This document shows, piece after piece, positions 10,637 to 19,293 of a stretch of DNA of 33,646 nucleotides. The translations under genes and the position numbers were made by a program. The DNA is from Anaerostipes sp. GTDB taxonomy: Bacteria > Bacillota > Clostridia > Lachnospirales > Lachnospiraceae. The stretch lies in contig JAQWFL010000027.1 of NCBI GenBank assembly GCA_028704435.1, positions 1 to 33,646 of the forward strand, written 5' to 3'. The notes under the pieces were generated by a model. That model was not told the DNA's origin. It saw only the letters and a list, made by a program, of their open reading frames with translations, and ran no database searches. Positions within the stretch are counted from its first letter, which is position 1; each line of letters starts with the position of its first letter.

Positions 10637-10746
10637 TGTGGATAAGTTATTCACACTATTTAATCCTATATTTTATATACTTTTAAAAAAAATTATAAAC
10701 ATATTATTAAAAAGTTATCCACCAGTTATCCACAAATTGTGTATAA
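10637..10746. other. DnaA-box cluster between dnaA and rpmH (oriC)
   Basis: The boxes are TGTGGATAA at 10637-10645 (minus-strand TTATCCACA, perfect), TTATTCACA at 10647-10655 (fits TTATNCACA), TTATCCACC at 10715-10723 (one mismatch), TTATCCACA at 10726-10734 (perfect) and TGTGTATAA at 10738-10746 (minus-strand TTATACACA). The boxes occur in close pairs, and about 60 bp of nearly pure A/T separates the two groups. This is the dnaA-upstream half of a bipartite origin. The 447-bp gap 10469-10915 holds this cluster plus the divergent dnaA and rpmH promoters. Confidence 0.88.
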
Positions 10747-10809
10747 CTTTTTATTCTTATACAACATATATGTTACAAGGAATTAATATCAAAAAAACAT
10801 AGAAATAAC

Positions 10810-10839
10810 TTGACTTTTCATTAATAAGTTGTCTATAAT
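10810..10839 (+). promoter_or_regulatory. Promoter of the rpmH operon
   Basis: The -35 is TTGACT (10810-10815), the spacer is 18 bp and the -10 is TATAAT (10834-10839). It lies about 76 bp upstream of the rpmH start and diverges from dnaA. The leader that follows is AT-rich. Confidence 0.8.
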
Positions 10840-10915
10840 GGGTGTGATGTTTTTTTAGAATATATATTATTTTATATATATAAATACGAATATTTGATTA
10901 AGGAGGTGTTCTAGG

Positions 10916-11050
10916 ATGAAGATGACATTTCAGCCAAAGAAAAGACAAAGATCTAAAGTACATGGTTTCAGAAAAAGAATGAGTACTGCTAACGGAAGAA
11001 AAGTTATTAAAAGCAGAAGAGCAAAAGGAAGAAATAAATTATCAGCTTAG
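10916..11050 (+). CDS. rpmH: 50S ribosomal protein L34
   Basis: The 44-residue, strongly basic product begins [18 protein letters not shown] and continues through [19 protein letters not shown], the standard L34 sequence. L34 is part of the large ribosomal subunit. A near-perfect AGGAGGTG ribosome site lies 7 nt before the ATG, as expected for a highly made protein. It is the first gene of the rightward cluster rpmH-rnpA-yidD-yidC-jag. Its stop codon overlaps the first base of a small terminator-like hairpin, which probably lowers expression of the genes behind it. Confidence 0.98.
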   Translation: MKMTFQPKKRQRSKVHGFRKRMSTANGRKVIKSRRAKGRNKLSA

Positions 11051-11080
11051 GTCGCAGTTATGTGACCTTTTCTTTTCTCT
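11050..11080 (+). terminator. Attenuator-type terminator between rpmH and rnpA
   Basis: A 7-bp stem (11050-11056 with 11061-11067, one G-T pair, loop GTTA) begins at the last base of the rpmH stop codon and is followed by TTTTCTTTTCT. No new promoter is visible in the 21 nt before rnpA. Partial read-through would therefore give much L34 and little RnpA. Confidence 0.6.
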
Positions 11081-11101
11081 AAATTAAGGAAAGTAATTGT
11101 T

Positions 11102-11449
11102 ATGAAACATTATTGTTCAATTAGGAACACAAGGGAATTTAGCGCTGTCTATCGTGGCGGTAAATCAAAAGCAAATAAGTACTTAGTAATGTACTGTAAA
11201 GAGAATCATTTAGATTATAATCGATTTGGAATTTCTGTCAGTAAGAAAGTTGGAAACAGTGTTGTTAGACATCGAATGACACGTTTATTAAGAGAATCTT
11301 ATCGTTTGAACCAACCAAAACTTAAAAAGGGATATGATATAGTTGTTATCGTTCGTGTATTGGGGAAGGGTAAGAATTATAGTGAAATAGAAAGTGCTTT
11401 TTTGCACTTAATTGATTTACACCATTTAAGAAAAGATGATTTGAATTGA
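11102..11449 (+). CDS. rnpA: Ribonuclease P protein component
   Basis: This is the basic protein subunit that assists the catalytic RNA of RNase P in removing 5' leaders from pre-tRNAs. The 115-residue product has the family motif [20 protein letters not shown] (about 46-65), containing the conserved RNR-like basic helix. Its length is typical. AAGGAAAG precedes the ATG. It lies in the universal rpmH-rnpA-yidD-yidC order, and its stop codon overlaps the start of yidD. Confidence 0.96.
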   Translation: MKHYCSIRNTREFSAVYRGGKSKANKYLVMYCKENHLDYNRFGISVSKKVGNSVVRHRMTRLLRESYRLNQPKLKKGYDIVVIVRVLGKGKNYSEIESAFLHLIDLHHLRKDDLN

Positions 11450-11688
11450 AAAAAATATTGATAGCATTGATTAAATTTTATAGAAGGTATTTATCTAAAT
11501 TGAAAGGCAGAGGAACATGTATATATGTTCCAACCTGTTCGGAATATGCCATAGAAGCATTAGAAAAGCACGGATTGATAAAAGGAAGCTTATTAGCAGT
11601 TTTTCGTATCTTAAGATGTAATCCATTTTCTAAAGGTGGCTATGATCCTGTTCCAGAGGTAAGAAAGGAAAAAGGTATTAGAAAATGA
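11446..11688 (+). CDS. yidD: Membrane protein insertion efficiency factor YidD
   Basis: This small protein is thought to aid YidC-dependent membrane insertion at the inner face of the membrane. The 80-residue product carries the family signature [11 protein letters not shown], then [20 protein letters not shown] and GGYDPVP. The start is a TTG at 11446-11448 inside a 4-nt overlap with the rnpA stop codon (TTGA). No strong ribosome site is seen, so translation is probably coupled to rnpA. The stop codon in turn overlaps the yidC start (ATGA). Confidence 0.94.
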   Translation: MKKILIALIKFYRRYLSKLKGRGTCIYVPTCSEYAIEALEKHGLIKGSLLAVFRILRCNPFSKGGYDPVPEVRKEKGIRK

Positions 11689-12680
11689 TGGTTTTAGCCC
11701 AGGCTACAAGCTCAGGAGGAATTTTAGCTCCTATCGTTAAATTATTTGGATATATTATGCAATATATCTATATTGGATTGTCTCATTTTGGAATATTAAA
11801 TCTTGGTGTATGTATTATTATATTTACATTAATATCAAAGTTAATTATTTTTCCATTGACAATTAAGCAACAAAAAACAATGAAGATTAATCAGATTGCT
11901 CAACCTGAAATTAATAAAATACAAAAGAAGTATAGAAATAAAAGAGATAATGCTTCTATGATGAAACAGCAGGAGGAAATGAATGCTGTTTATGCAAAGT
12001 ATGGTACATCACCAACAGGTGGATGTGCTACAACCTTAATTCAGTTTCCGATTATTATGTCTTTGTATTATGTAGTGCGTAATTTAGAAGGATACATTCC
12101 TGATATTTCAAAAACAGCATATACATTTATTTTTGGAATAGATATTCAAAATGCACCAGGATTTAGATTAACACCATATTTAATTATTCCATTAGCATCT
12201 GTTATTTTTCAATATTTAACAATGAGAACTTCAATGTCGAATATGGATAGTGACAATCCAGCAGCTGGAATGTCTAAGAGTATGATGCTTATGATGCCAT
12301 TAATGTCTTTATTTATGTGTATTACACTTCCAGCAGCTTTAGGTATTTACTGGGCAGCTAGTGCAGCTTTCCAATTTATTCAACAAGTATTAATTGATAC
12401 TTATTATGATCATGCAGATATGGATAAGATTATAGGAAAGCAACGAGAAAAATATGCAAAGAAGAAGTCGAAAAAAGGTCCATCCATGTATGAGAAGATG
12501 ATGAATGCAGCGACTGGACAACCTTCAGCAGATGATTTAAGTAATGGAGCACCAAATGGATCAATTAGTTCTGTTGCAAATAAAAAATCTAACAAGACCA
12601 TTAATTATGATGGAAATAATACTGGAGGAATTGCTTCAAAAGCAAATAGTGTTAGTAGATCTGACAAAGGAGGAAAGTAA
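11685..12680 (+). CDS. yidC: Membrane protein insertase YidC (Oxa1/SpoIIIJ family)
   Basis: This integral membrane insertase helps fold and insert membrane proteins, alone or with SecYEG. The 331-residue product has hydrophobic segments near 15-35, 40-60, 105-125, 165-185 and 200-230. It also has the family region [15 protein letters not shown], a charged coiled hairpin (about 65-100) and a basic C-terminal tail (KKKSKK) suited to ribosome contact. No signal peptide or lipobox cysteine is present. The position of the conserved groove arginine before LIIFPLT is Lys52. The start ATG overlaps the yidD stop; a second ATG follows immediately (11688) and cannot be excluded. Confidence 0.95.
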   Translation: MMVLAQATSSGGILAPIVKLFGYIMQYIYIGLSHFGILNLGVCIIIFTLISKLIIFPLTIKQQKTMKINQIAQPEINKIQKKYRNKRDNASMMKQQEEMNAVYAKYGTSPTGGCATTLIQFPIIMSLYYVVRNLEGYIPDISKTAYTFIFGIDIQNAPGFRLTPYLIIPLASVIFQYLTMRTSMSNMDSDNPAAGMSKSMMLMMPLMSLFMCITLPAALGIYWAASAAFQFIQQVLIDTYYDHADMDKIIGKQREKYAKKKSKKGPSMYEKMMNAATGQPSADDLSNGAPNGSISSVANKKSNKTINYDGNNTGGIASKANSVSRSDKGGK

Positions 12681-12682
12681 AA

Positions 12683-13453
12683 ATGGAAATGAAACGTTTT
12701 ACTGGTAAAACAGAGTCAGATGCGGTTATGAATGCAGCAATGGAGTTGGGAGTTACAAGTTCTAATATTAATTATAAAGTAATTGACAAAGGAAGTTCTG
12801 GATTTTTAGGATTATTTGCTAAACCAGCGATAATTGAATTAGTAGAAGAAACAATAGAAACTCCAGAGCCTAAAAAGAAGAAAGAAATATCTTCTTCTGA
12901 AAAAGTTTCTCTCAAAGAGAATAAAAGAGAAGAAACAAAAAAAGAAATTGAAAAAAAAGAAGAGCCAGCAAAGGTTTATGAAAAGCCTGAGAATATTGAT
13001 AGTATTATCGAAGATACAAAGAAGTATTTAGAAGAAGTATTAAATGCCATGGGGCTTGAACCAAAAATAAACGTGTATTATAAAGTTAGTGAGAATATGT
13101 TAAATATTAATGTATCTGGGGAAAAGATGGGTGCTTTGATAGGAAAACATGGACAAACTTTAGATTCGTTACAGTACTTAACAAGTTTGTATGTAAATAA
13201 AGAAAGTGATTCTTTTATTAAAATAAAACTTGATACTGAAAATTATAGAGAAAGAAGACAACAAACATTAGAAAAATTAGCAATTAGTATTGCTAATAAA
13301 GTTAAGAAGAATAAGAAACCTGTTCATTTAGAGCCAATGAATCCAAACGAAAGACGTATTATTCATTCAACTTTACAAAAGGATCCTAAAATTGTGACGC
13401 GAAGTCAGGGAAAAGATCCCCATAGAAAAGTTGTTGTTATGCTTAAAAAATAA
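12683..13453 (+). CDS. jag: RNA-binding protein Jag/KhpB (EloR)
   Basis: This three-part RNA-binding protein is implicated in cell elongation and division control in Firmicutes. The 256 residues comprise a Jag_N domain (1-52, FTGKTESDAV and GFLGLFAKPA), a Lys/Glu-rich linker (about 53-100), and a KH domain (about 105-180) with GKHG at 154-157. An R3H domain follows (about 185-256) with NERRIIHS (Arg224 and His228). AAAGGAGG lies 9 nt before the first ATG, and a second ATG two codons later is possible. Its position behind yidC is conserved (spoIIIJ-jag). A strong terminator follows. Confidence 0.95.
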   Translation: MEMKRFTGKTESDAVMNAAMELGVTSSNINYKVIDKGSSGFLGLFAKPAIIELVEETIETPEPKKKKEISSSEKVSLKENKREETKKEIEKKEEPAKVYEKPENIDSIIEDTKKYLEEVLNAMGLEPKINVYYKVSENMLNINVSGEKMGALIGKHGQTLDSLQYLTSLYVNKESDSFIKIKLDTENYRERRQQTLEKLAISIANKVKKNKKPVHLEPMNPNERRIIHSTLQKDPKIVTRSQGKDPHRKVVVMLKK

Positions 13454-13461
13454 AGAGTTGG

Positions 13462-13490
13462 GGTTGCCTTGTTTAGGCAACCTTTTTTTC
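13462..13490 (+). terminator. Terminator after jag
   Basis: A perfect GGTTGCC/GGCAACC stem (13462-13468 and 13476-13482) with a 7-nt loop is followed by seven T. The mnmE start is only 20 nt downstream and no promoter is visible between them, so mnmE probably relies on read-through or a promoter inside jag. Confidence 0.88.
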
Positions 13491-13509
13491 TAATTATGAG
13501 GGAAAAAAT

Positions 13510-14883
13510 ATGAAAACAGATACAATTGCAGCAATTGCAACACCAATGACGAACAGTGGCATTGGAATTGTAAGAATAAGTGGAGAAGAATCATTAGATA
13601 TTATTTCAAAGATTTTTGTTCCAAAACAAGAAAAGAATATGAAGGAAGTAAAAACCTATACAGCTCATTATGGACATATTATGGTCAATCATAAAGTAAT
13701 TGATGAGTGTATTGTTTTAATCATGAAAAATCCTCATTCCTATACAGCAGAAGACGTTGTGGAGATTAATTGTCATGGTGGTGTTATTGTCATGAAAAAG
13801 GTTTTAGAAGCTGTTATTGATGCAGGCGCTAGAACTGCAGAACCAGGTGAATTTACAAAACGTGCTTTTTTAAATGGAAGAATTGATTTATCAAAGGCAG
13901 AAGCTGTTATGGATGTGATTCATTCAAAAAATGAATTTGCATTGGAAAGTTCATTAAAGCAATTGGACGGAGAATTAGAAAAGAGAGTACAATCACTTCG
14001 AAAAGAAATTATTCATAGTGTTGCTTTTATAGAGTCAGCCTTGGATGATCCAGAACATTATAGTGTGGATGGATTTTCTGAAGAATTAAAAGAGCAGGTT
14101 AAGGGGGCAAAAAAAGAAATTCAATCATATTTAGATTCCTCTGATAATGGAAGAATACTAAAAGAGGGAATTAATACTACCATTATTGGAAAGCCAAATG
14201 CAGGTAAATCTTCTATACTAAATATATTAGTTGGAGAAGATAGAGCAATTGTTACGGATATTGCTGGAACCACAAGAGATACATTAGAAGAATCAATTCA
14301 AATTAATGGCATTCCATTAAATATTGTGGATACTGCTGGAATTAGAGAAACAAAAGATATTGTTGAGAAAATTGGTGTGGATAAAGCAAAAGAATCGTTG
14401 AAAAATTCCGATTTAGTGTTGTATGTTGTGGATACTTCTATTTCTCTTGGAAATGAAGATAAAGAAATAATAGATTTAATTCAAGGAAAACAAGTGATTG
14501 TAATTCTAAATAAATCTGATTTATTTCAGGTAGTAGGGGAAGATGAATTGGAAAAATATAATTTTAATCACATTGTAACGATTTCTGCAAAACAAAAAGA
14601 TGGAATACAGAATTTATATGATATGATTAATAAAATGTTTTTCCATGGCAATGTTTCTTTTAATGATGAAATTTATATTACAAATATGAGACATAAAGAG
14701 GCAATGAAGAATGCATGGAATAGCTTAAATCTTGTTTTAGAAAGTATTGAAAATAATATGCCAGAGGATTTCTTTTCTATTGACTTATTAAATGCTTATG
14801 AAGAATTAGGATATATTATTGGGGAATCTGTTGATGATGATTTGGTAAACGAAATTTTTAGAGAATTTTGTATAGGTAAATAA
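13510..14883 (+). CDS. mnmE: tRNA modification GTPase MnmE
   Basis: With MnmG this protein installs the 5-carboxymethylaminomethyl group on the wobble uridine of several tRNAs. The 457-residue product starts with the folate-binding domain ([21 protein letters not shown]). Its embedded G domain carries G1 GKPNAGKS (227-234), TTRD (254-257), DTAG (274-277) and NKSD, and it ends with the invariant catalytic CIGK at residues 454-457. The length is normal. A GAGGG site precedes the ATG. mnmG follows after 2 nt. Confidence 0.97.
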   Translation: MKTDTIAAIATPMTNSGIGIVRISGEESLDIISKIFVPKQEKNMKEVKTYTAHYGHIMVNHKVIDECIVLIMKNPHSYTAEDVVEINCHGGVIVMKKVLEAVIDAGARTAEPGEFTKRAFLNGRIDLSKAEAVMDVIHSKNEFALESSLKQLDGELEKRVQSLRKEIIHSVAFIESALDDPEHYSVDGFSEELKEQVKGAKKEIQSYLDSSDNGRILKEGINTTIIGKPNAGKSSILNILVGEDRAIVTDIAGTTRDTLEESIQINGIPLNIVDTAGIRETKDIVEKIGVDKAKESLKNSDLVLYVVDTSISLGNEDKEIIDLIQGKQVIVILNKSDLFQVVGEDELEKYNFNHIVTISAKQKDGIQNLYDMINKMFFHGNVSFNDEIYITNMRHKEAMKNAWNSLNLVLESIENNMPEDFFSIDLLNAYEELGYIIGESVDDDLVNEIFREFCIGK

Positions 14884-14885
14884 GA

Positions 14886-16760
14886 ATGAATAATTTAAAA
14901 GAAAAATATGATGTTATAGTTGTAGGTGCAGGACATGCAGGATGTGAAGCTGCACTTGCGTGTGCGAGACTTGGATTTCAAACAATTTGTTTTACTGTAA
15001 GTATGGATAGTGTTGCTTTAATGCCTTGTAATCCAAATATTGGTGGAAGTTCAAAAGGACATTTGGTAAGAGAGATTGATGCTCTTGGTGGACAAATGGG
15101 AATTAATATTGATAAAACCTATTTACAATCAAAAATGTTAAATAAGTCAAAAGGACCAGCGGTTCACTCTTTACGAGCACAGGCAGATAAAAAAATGTAT
15201 TCCATTGAAATGACACGTATATTAGGAGATACTCCTAACTTAACATTAAGGCAAGGTGAAGTAACAGAAATTGTTGTTGAAGATGGAAATGTAATAGGTG
15301 TAAAAACCTTCTCAGACGCATTTTATGAAGCTAAAACCGTAGTTTTGACCACTGGAACCTATTTAAAAGCGTGCTGTATTTATGGAGATGTAAAAAATTA
15401 TACAGGTCCAAATGGTCTACAACCCGCTAATTTCCTAAGTAAATCGCTACAATCAATAGGTGTAAAACTGCGAAGATTTAAGACTGGAACCCCTGCACGA
15501 ATCGACAAAAATAGTGTTGATTTTAGTAAAATGTCGGAGCAAAAAGGGGATGAGAAGATTGTTCCATTTAGTTTTACAAATACGGAAGACGATATTAGAC
15601 GAAATCAGATTTCATGTTGGTTGACTTATACCAACGAAGAAACACATAAAATTATAAACGAGAATATTCATAGATCCCCATTATTTTCTGGAGCAATTGA
15701 GGGAACAGGTCCTAGATATTGTCCTTCCATCGAAGATAAAATTGTAAAGTTTCCAGATAAAAACAGACATCAGGTATTTATTGAGCCAGAGGGTGAATGT
15801 ACCAATGAAATGTATGTTGGGGGAATGTCTAGTTCTCTTCCAGAAGATGTTCAGTATAAGATGTATCAAAGTGTAGATGGTCTTGAAAATGTTAAAATTG
15901 TAAGAAATGCTTATGCAATTGAATATGATTGTATTGATGCGACCCAATTGAAAGCTTCATTAGAGTTTAAAAATATTAATGGACTATTTAGTGGGGGACA
16001 ATTTAATGGAAGTTCTGGCTATGAGGAAGCTGCAGCACAAGGTCTAATTGCGGGTATTAATGCATGCAGAAAATTACAGAAAAAGGAACCTATTATATTA
16101 AAGAGATCTGATGCTTATATTGGTGTTCTAATTGACGATTTGGTTACAAAAGAGTCAAGTGAACCATATCGTATGATGACTTCAAGAGCTGAATATAGAT
16201 TGTTGTTAAGGCAAGATAATGCAGATATTAGACTTTCTAAAATAGGACATGAAATCGGATTGATTTCAGACAAAAGATATGATAATCTCTTGAAAAAAGA
16301 GGATATGATTGAAAAAGAAATATGTCGTTTAAATGAATTGCAAGTAGGTGCATCAAAAGAGGTTCAGGCTCTTCTTGATTCTCTACATAGCTCTACCTTA
16401 AAGACAGCCGTTACAATGGCCGAATTAATTAGAAGACCTGAATTAGACTATGATTTACTGGCTCCTATTGATAAGGATAGAGAAGAATTGCCGGAACAAG
16501 TAAGAGAACAGGTAAATATTAATATAAAATACGATGGATATATTAAGAGACAATTGTCTCAAGTAAAACATTTTCAAAAGTTAGAAAAAAAGAAAATTCC
16601 AAGTAACATTAAATATGAAGATGTACATAATCTTAGAATTGAGGCAGTTCAAAAATTGTCAAAGATTATGCCAGAATCAATCGGACAGGCATCTAGAATA
16701 TCAGGGGTTTCACCAGCAGATATTTCGGTATTACTAGTTTATCTTGAAAAATCAAAATAA
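14886..16760 (+). CDS. mnmG: tRNA uridine-5-carboxymethylaminomethyl enzyme MnmG
   Basis: MnmG is the FAD- and NADH-dependent partner of MnmE in wobble-uridine modification. The 624-residue protein has the dinucleotide-binding GAGHAG (14-19), the [22 protein letters not shown] signature, the second family signature around [12 protein letters not shown], and an FAD-contacting [21 protein letters not shown]. The helical C-terminal domain (about 550-624) contacts MnmE. Only 2 nt separate it from mnmE and its own ribosome site is weak, which suggests coupled translation. Confidence 0.98.
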   Translation: MNNLKEKYDVIVVGAGHAGCEAALACARLGFQTICFTVSMDSVALMPCNPNIGGSSKGHLVREIDALGGQMGINIDKTYLQSKMLNKSKGPAVHSLRAQADKKMYSIEMTRILGDTPNLTLRQGEVTEIVVEDGNVIGVKTFSDAFYEAKTVVLTTGTYLKACCIYGDVKNYTGPNGLQPANFLSKSLQSIGVKLRRFKTGTPARIDKNSVDFSKMSEQKGDEKIVPFSFTNTEDDIRRNQISCWLTYTNEETHKIINENIHRSPLFSGAIEGTGPRYCPSIEDKIVKFPDKNRHQVFIEPEGECTNEMYVGGMSSSLPEDVQYKMYQSVDGLENVKIVRNAYAIEYDCIDATQLKASLEFKNINGLFSGGQFNGSSGYEEAAAQGLIAGINACRKLQKKEPIILKRSDAYIGVLIDDLVTKESSEPYRMMTSRAEYRLLLRQDNADIRLSKIGHEIGLISDKRYDNLLKKEDMIEKEICRLNELQVGASKEVQALLDSLHSSTLKTAVTMAELIRRPELDYDLLAPIDKDREELPEQVREQVNINIKYDGYIKRQLSQVKHFQKLEKKKIPSNIKYEDVHNLRIEAVQKLSKIMPESIGQASRISGVSPADISVLLVYLEKSK

Positions 16761-16774
16761 TTTTAGGAGTTAAA

Positions 16775-17482
16775 ATGGATAAATTAAAAGAAAAAGCATT
16801 GAAAATGGGTATTGAATTAACTAATAATCAATTAAATCAATTTGAAACTTATTTTCATATGATAATTGAAAAAAACAAAGTCATGAATTTAACTACAATT
16901 ACAGAAAAAGACGAGGTTATTGACAAACATTTTGTGGATAGTTTAGCCTTTGTGAAATCAAATATTAAGTTCGAGAATCAAAGAATACTGGATATTGGAA
17001 CTGGAGCTGGATTTCCGGGGATTCCTTTAAAAATTGCTTTTCCAGACTTAGAAGTTGTATTGTTAGACTCTTTAAATAAGAGAATTATATTTTTAAATGA
17101 AGTGATTGATAAATTAGGATTAAAGAATATTACTGCAATTCATGGAAGAGCGGAAGATTATGCAAAACAAAAGGAGTATAGAGAAGGATTTGATATTGTA
17201 GTTTCCAGAGCTGTAGCAAATATGAGTACCTTATCAGAATATTGTATCCCATATGTTAAATTAAATGGTTATTTTATGCCTTATAAGTCAGGAAATATAG
17301 AAAATGAACTAAATCAGGCAAAGAAAGCAATTAAGATTCTTGGTGGAAAAATACAAGATAAGATATTATTTAATCTTCCTGAAACTGATATGGAACGATC
17401 ATTAATAGAAATAAAAAAAGAGAAGACAACTCCAAAACGCTTTCCTAGAAAAGCCGGGTTGCCTTCAAAAGAACCAATTTAA
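16775..17482 (+). CDS. rsmG: 16S rRNA (guanine-527-N7)-methyltransferase RsmG
   Basis: RsmG (GidB) uses S-adenosylmethionine to methylate G527 in 16S rRNA; loss of it gives low-level streptomycin resistance in many bacteria. The 235-residue product has the SAM loop LDIGTGAGFPGIPLKI (GTGAGFPG at 75-82), SRAVANMS and the C-terminal PKRFPRKAGLPSKEP signature. The ribosome site is TAGGAG. It ends the mnmE-mnmG-rsmG set. Its last bases overlap by 4 nt the end of the opposing hydrolase gene, and no terminator is visible. Confidence 0.96.
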   Translation: MDKLKEKALKMGIELTNNQLNQFETYFHMIIEKNKVMNLTTITEKDEVIDKHFVDSLAFVKSNIKFENQRILDIGTGAGFPGIPLKIAFPDLEVVLLDSLNKRIIFLNEVIDKLGLKNITAIHGRAEDYAKQKEYREGFDIVVSRAVANMSTLSEYCIPYVKLNGYFMPYKSGNIENELNQAKKAIKILGGKIQDKILFNLPETDMERSLIEIKKEKTTPKRFPRKAGLPSKEPI

Positions 17483-18429
17483 AAAAAGATATCACATATG
17501 TGAAGGATAGCAGAAGCATCTTCTAATTGAGGGAGGTGCTTTGTGTTTTTTATAATACTTCCTTCAATAGAAGGATTTAAAGATTGATATTGAGTTAAAA
17601 TATCCTCGCTATTATATTCATACTCTCCTAAAACAAAGTATAAACTATGATTCAAATTCTTAATGCAGTTAAATATATTGCAGCTTAAATAATCAGATAC
17701 TAAGCTTGAATACAAATATTTTGATGATGACCATCCAAGATGGGAAGATTCATGGTATTCAAGAATATATTTTGGTTTGATTTTACTTGAATCATAAAAG
17801 TGTTTTTTAACAAACAAATTTTTGATTTTAATTTTCCTGTGAAATAAATTGTAGATCATAGTACCTATAAAAGGAATTTCAATCATATATTTACGCATTT
17901 TTTTGCGTTTTGTTGGATACTTATTCATATCCTTTATGTCTTCTGGATTGATACAAAGTATCTTATTAAAATTAGCTGGTTCCATGGTACAAGATAAACA
18001 TGTAAAAGATGCTGATTTACCACTGGCAATAACATTGGTTTTTGTTCCAATTATGTTCTGAATAAAATCATTGATTAATTGCACATACATATAAGTTGTA
18101 TATGTAATTTTTGGTTTGGAGGAACGTCCACAACCAAGTAAATCTATGGCATATACAGTGTGTTTTTCTGCAAGTTTTTGGGTTATATTTTGAAATTCCA
18201 TACTTGAACTTGAAGTATCCACATTGTGAATGCAAAGTACAGGGGAACCTTCTCCTTGTTTTGTATAAAATATTTTCCCAAAACGCCAGGAATATGTGTT
18301 ACCATATCTTGAGTGTAACATTTCTTTTATAGTTGATAAGTAAAATACCAACTGATTGATACAATAAAAAGACATAGTAGTTAACATTATAATAAGGGTA
18401 CAGTTTCGTATTTTTTTATATAGTTTCAT
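17479..18429 (-). CDS. Membrane-anchored alpha/beta hydrolase, substrate unknown
   Basis: This 316-residue protein has one hydrophobic N-terminal segment (about 10-32), probably a signal anchor with the rest outside the membrane, followed by an alpha/beta-hydrolase fold. The likely oxyanion loop is CIHNVDTSSSS (66-76), and AIDLLGCGRSSKP (94-106) matches the usual DLLGxGxS turn. The nucleophile elbow is GKSAS with Ser139, where the usual last glycine is serine. His298 in NTKHLPQLEDA is the likely catalytic histidine. The substrate cannot be predicted. It has its own promoter and an AAAGGAG site. It runs head-on to replication and is sandwiched in the otherwise rightward rsmG-argS region, which suggests a later insertion. 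Confidence 0.8.
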   Translation of the reverse strand: MKLYKKIRNCTLIIMLTTMSFYCINQLVFYLSTIKEMLHSRYGNTYSWRFGKIFYTKQGEGSPVLCIHNVDTSSSSMEFQNITQKLAEKHTVYAIDLLGCGRSSKPKITYTTYMYVQLINDFIQNIIGTKTNVIASGKSASFTCLSCTMEPANFNKILCINPEDIKDMNKYPTKRKKMRKYMIEIPFIGTMIYNLFHRKIKIKNLFVKKHFYDSSKIKPKYILEYHESSHLGWSSSKYLYSSLVSDYLSCNIFNCIKNLNHSLYFVLGEYEYNSEDILTQYQSLNPSIEGSIIKNTKHLPQLEDASAILHICDIFF

Positions 18430-18452
18430 AGGACAACTCCTTTCTATACCTT

Positions 18453-18481
18453 ATTATATGACAAACATTCAGTTGTTACAA
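18453..18481 (-). promoter_or_regulatory. Promoter of the alpha/beta hydrolase gene
   Basis: On the minus strand the -35 is TTGTAA (18476-18481), the spacer is 17 bp and the -10 is TATAAT (18453-18458), about 24 bp before the start codon. It is back-to-back with the rightward promoter at 18489-18517. Confidence 0.7.
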
Positions 18482-18488
18482 TAAATCT

Positions 18489-18517
18489 TTGAAATATATG
18501 GGATTTCGTATTATGAT
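18489..18517 (+). promoter_or_regulatory. Promoter of the coiled-coil gene
   Basis: The -35 is TTGAAA (18489-18494), the spacer is 17 bp and the -10 is TATGAT (18512-18517). The expected transcription start, near 18524, falls on the ribosome-site sequence itself, giving a very short 5' leader. Confidence 0.6.
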
Positions 18518-18531
18518 AGATAGAGGTGATG

Positions 18532-19281
18532 ATGAATTTGAGTTATAAAAAAATAGATAAGGATCAATTAATTGAGGGTTTGACAGAGTATTTATCAAAT
18601 CAATATATGGATCATGTACAAAAAAAGGAAAGTTTGATTCAAAAAAAGTATGAGTTGGAAGAGGAAAAACAGAAAATTTTACTTTCTTCTAATTCTTCTG
18701 ATTTAATTCGAATGAAGAAGATTTTTTCTCCCATAACCATCGACGGAGATATTCAAAAGGATGAGTCAAAGGAATCTAAAAAACTTACAAGTGATATTCA
18801 TAAAATACAAAGTAAAATACGCGATTTAGAAAAAGATTTAAATAAGATTAAAAGTTATATTCAAGGATTAAAAGAGACATATTTTATTGCTGATGATGTG
18901 AAACAAACGGAGGATAAAGTAAAGTTTTTACCTGCTGTATATGAACTTTTAGATCATATAAAAGCCTATCATGAAGATGTTTCTATAGATTATACTTTAG
19001 TTGGGGAAGATACAGAAGTATTATTGACATTTTCCTATTTAAATGGATTTCAAAATATGTTAAGATTTTTATTCAATGAATTGTTAGTTTCAACACTAAA
19101 AGTCGATTTTTTTGTGGAAAAGTCTAAAGTTTTGATGCAGTTTATTACAGAGCTGGAGGTATTTGATTCGTTAGAGAGCTTTAAACTTCAAAAAAGTGAA
19201 TTAGAGTCTCAGCTTTCAAAAGAATTTTCAATTATAAGATGGCAGGAGTCATCAATTATATTACAAGCTATTGTTGAGTAA
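18532..19281 (+). CDS. Uncharacterised coiled-coil protein, possibly a degenerate DegS-like kinase relative
   Basis: I do not recognise this 249-residue protein. It is soluble, with no signal peptide or membrane segment. It has long charged heptad-rich helices (about 27-50 and 75-117) joined by a loop (ITIDGDIQKDES). The globular C-terminal part contains LRFLFNELLVSTLK and VDFFVEKSKVLMQFITELE. The order of coiled coil then a kinase-ATPase-like N-box (FNELL) recalls DegS-type sensor kinases. The N-box asparagine is not conserved and no G-box glycines or phospho-acceptor motif are visible, so catalysis is unlikely. GTG, ATG, ATG occur in a row (18526, 18529, 18532); the last is chosen, 5 nt after GAGG. 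TTG at 18538 is possible. It precedes argS by 12 nt, so they probably share a transcript. Confidence 0.6.
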   Translation: MNLSYKKIDKDQLIEGLTEYLSNQYMDHVQKKESLIQKKYELEEEKQKILLSSNSSDLIRMKKIFSPITIDGDIQKDESKESKKLTSDIHKIQSKIRDLEKDLNKIKSYIQGLKETYFIADDVKQTEDKVKFLPAVYELLDHIKAYHEDVSIDYTLVGEDTEVLLTFSYLNGFQNMLRFLFNELLVSTLKVDFFVEKSKVLMQFITELEVFDSLESFKLQKSELESQLSKEFSIIRWQESSIILQAIVE

Positions 19282-19293
19282 GAAAGGATTATT

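Noticed and set aside
17492..17503. Perfect 12-bp palindrome TCACATATGTGA followed on the minus strand by T residues, as hydrolase terminator
   Set aside because: A palindrome without a loop leaves only about four base pairs of stem, too weak to call, and it lies within the final codons.
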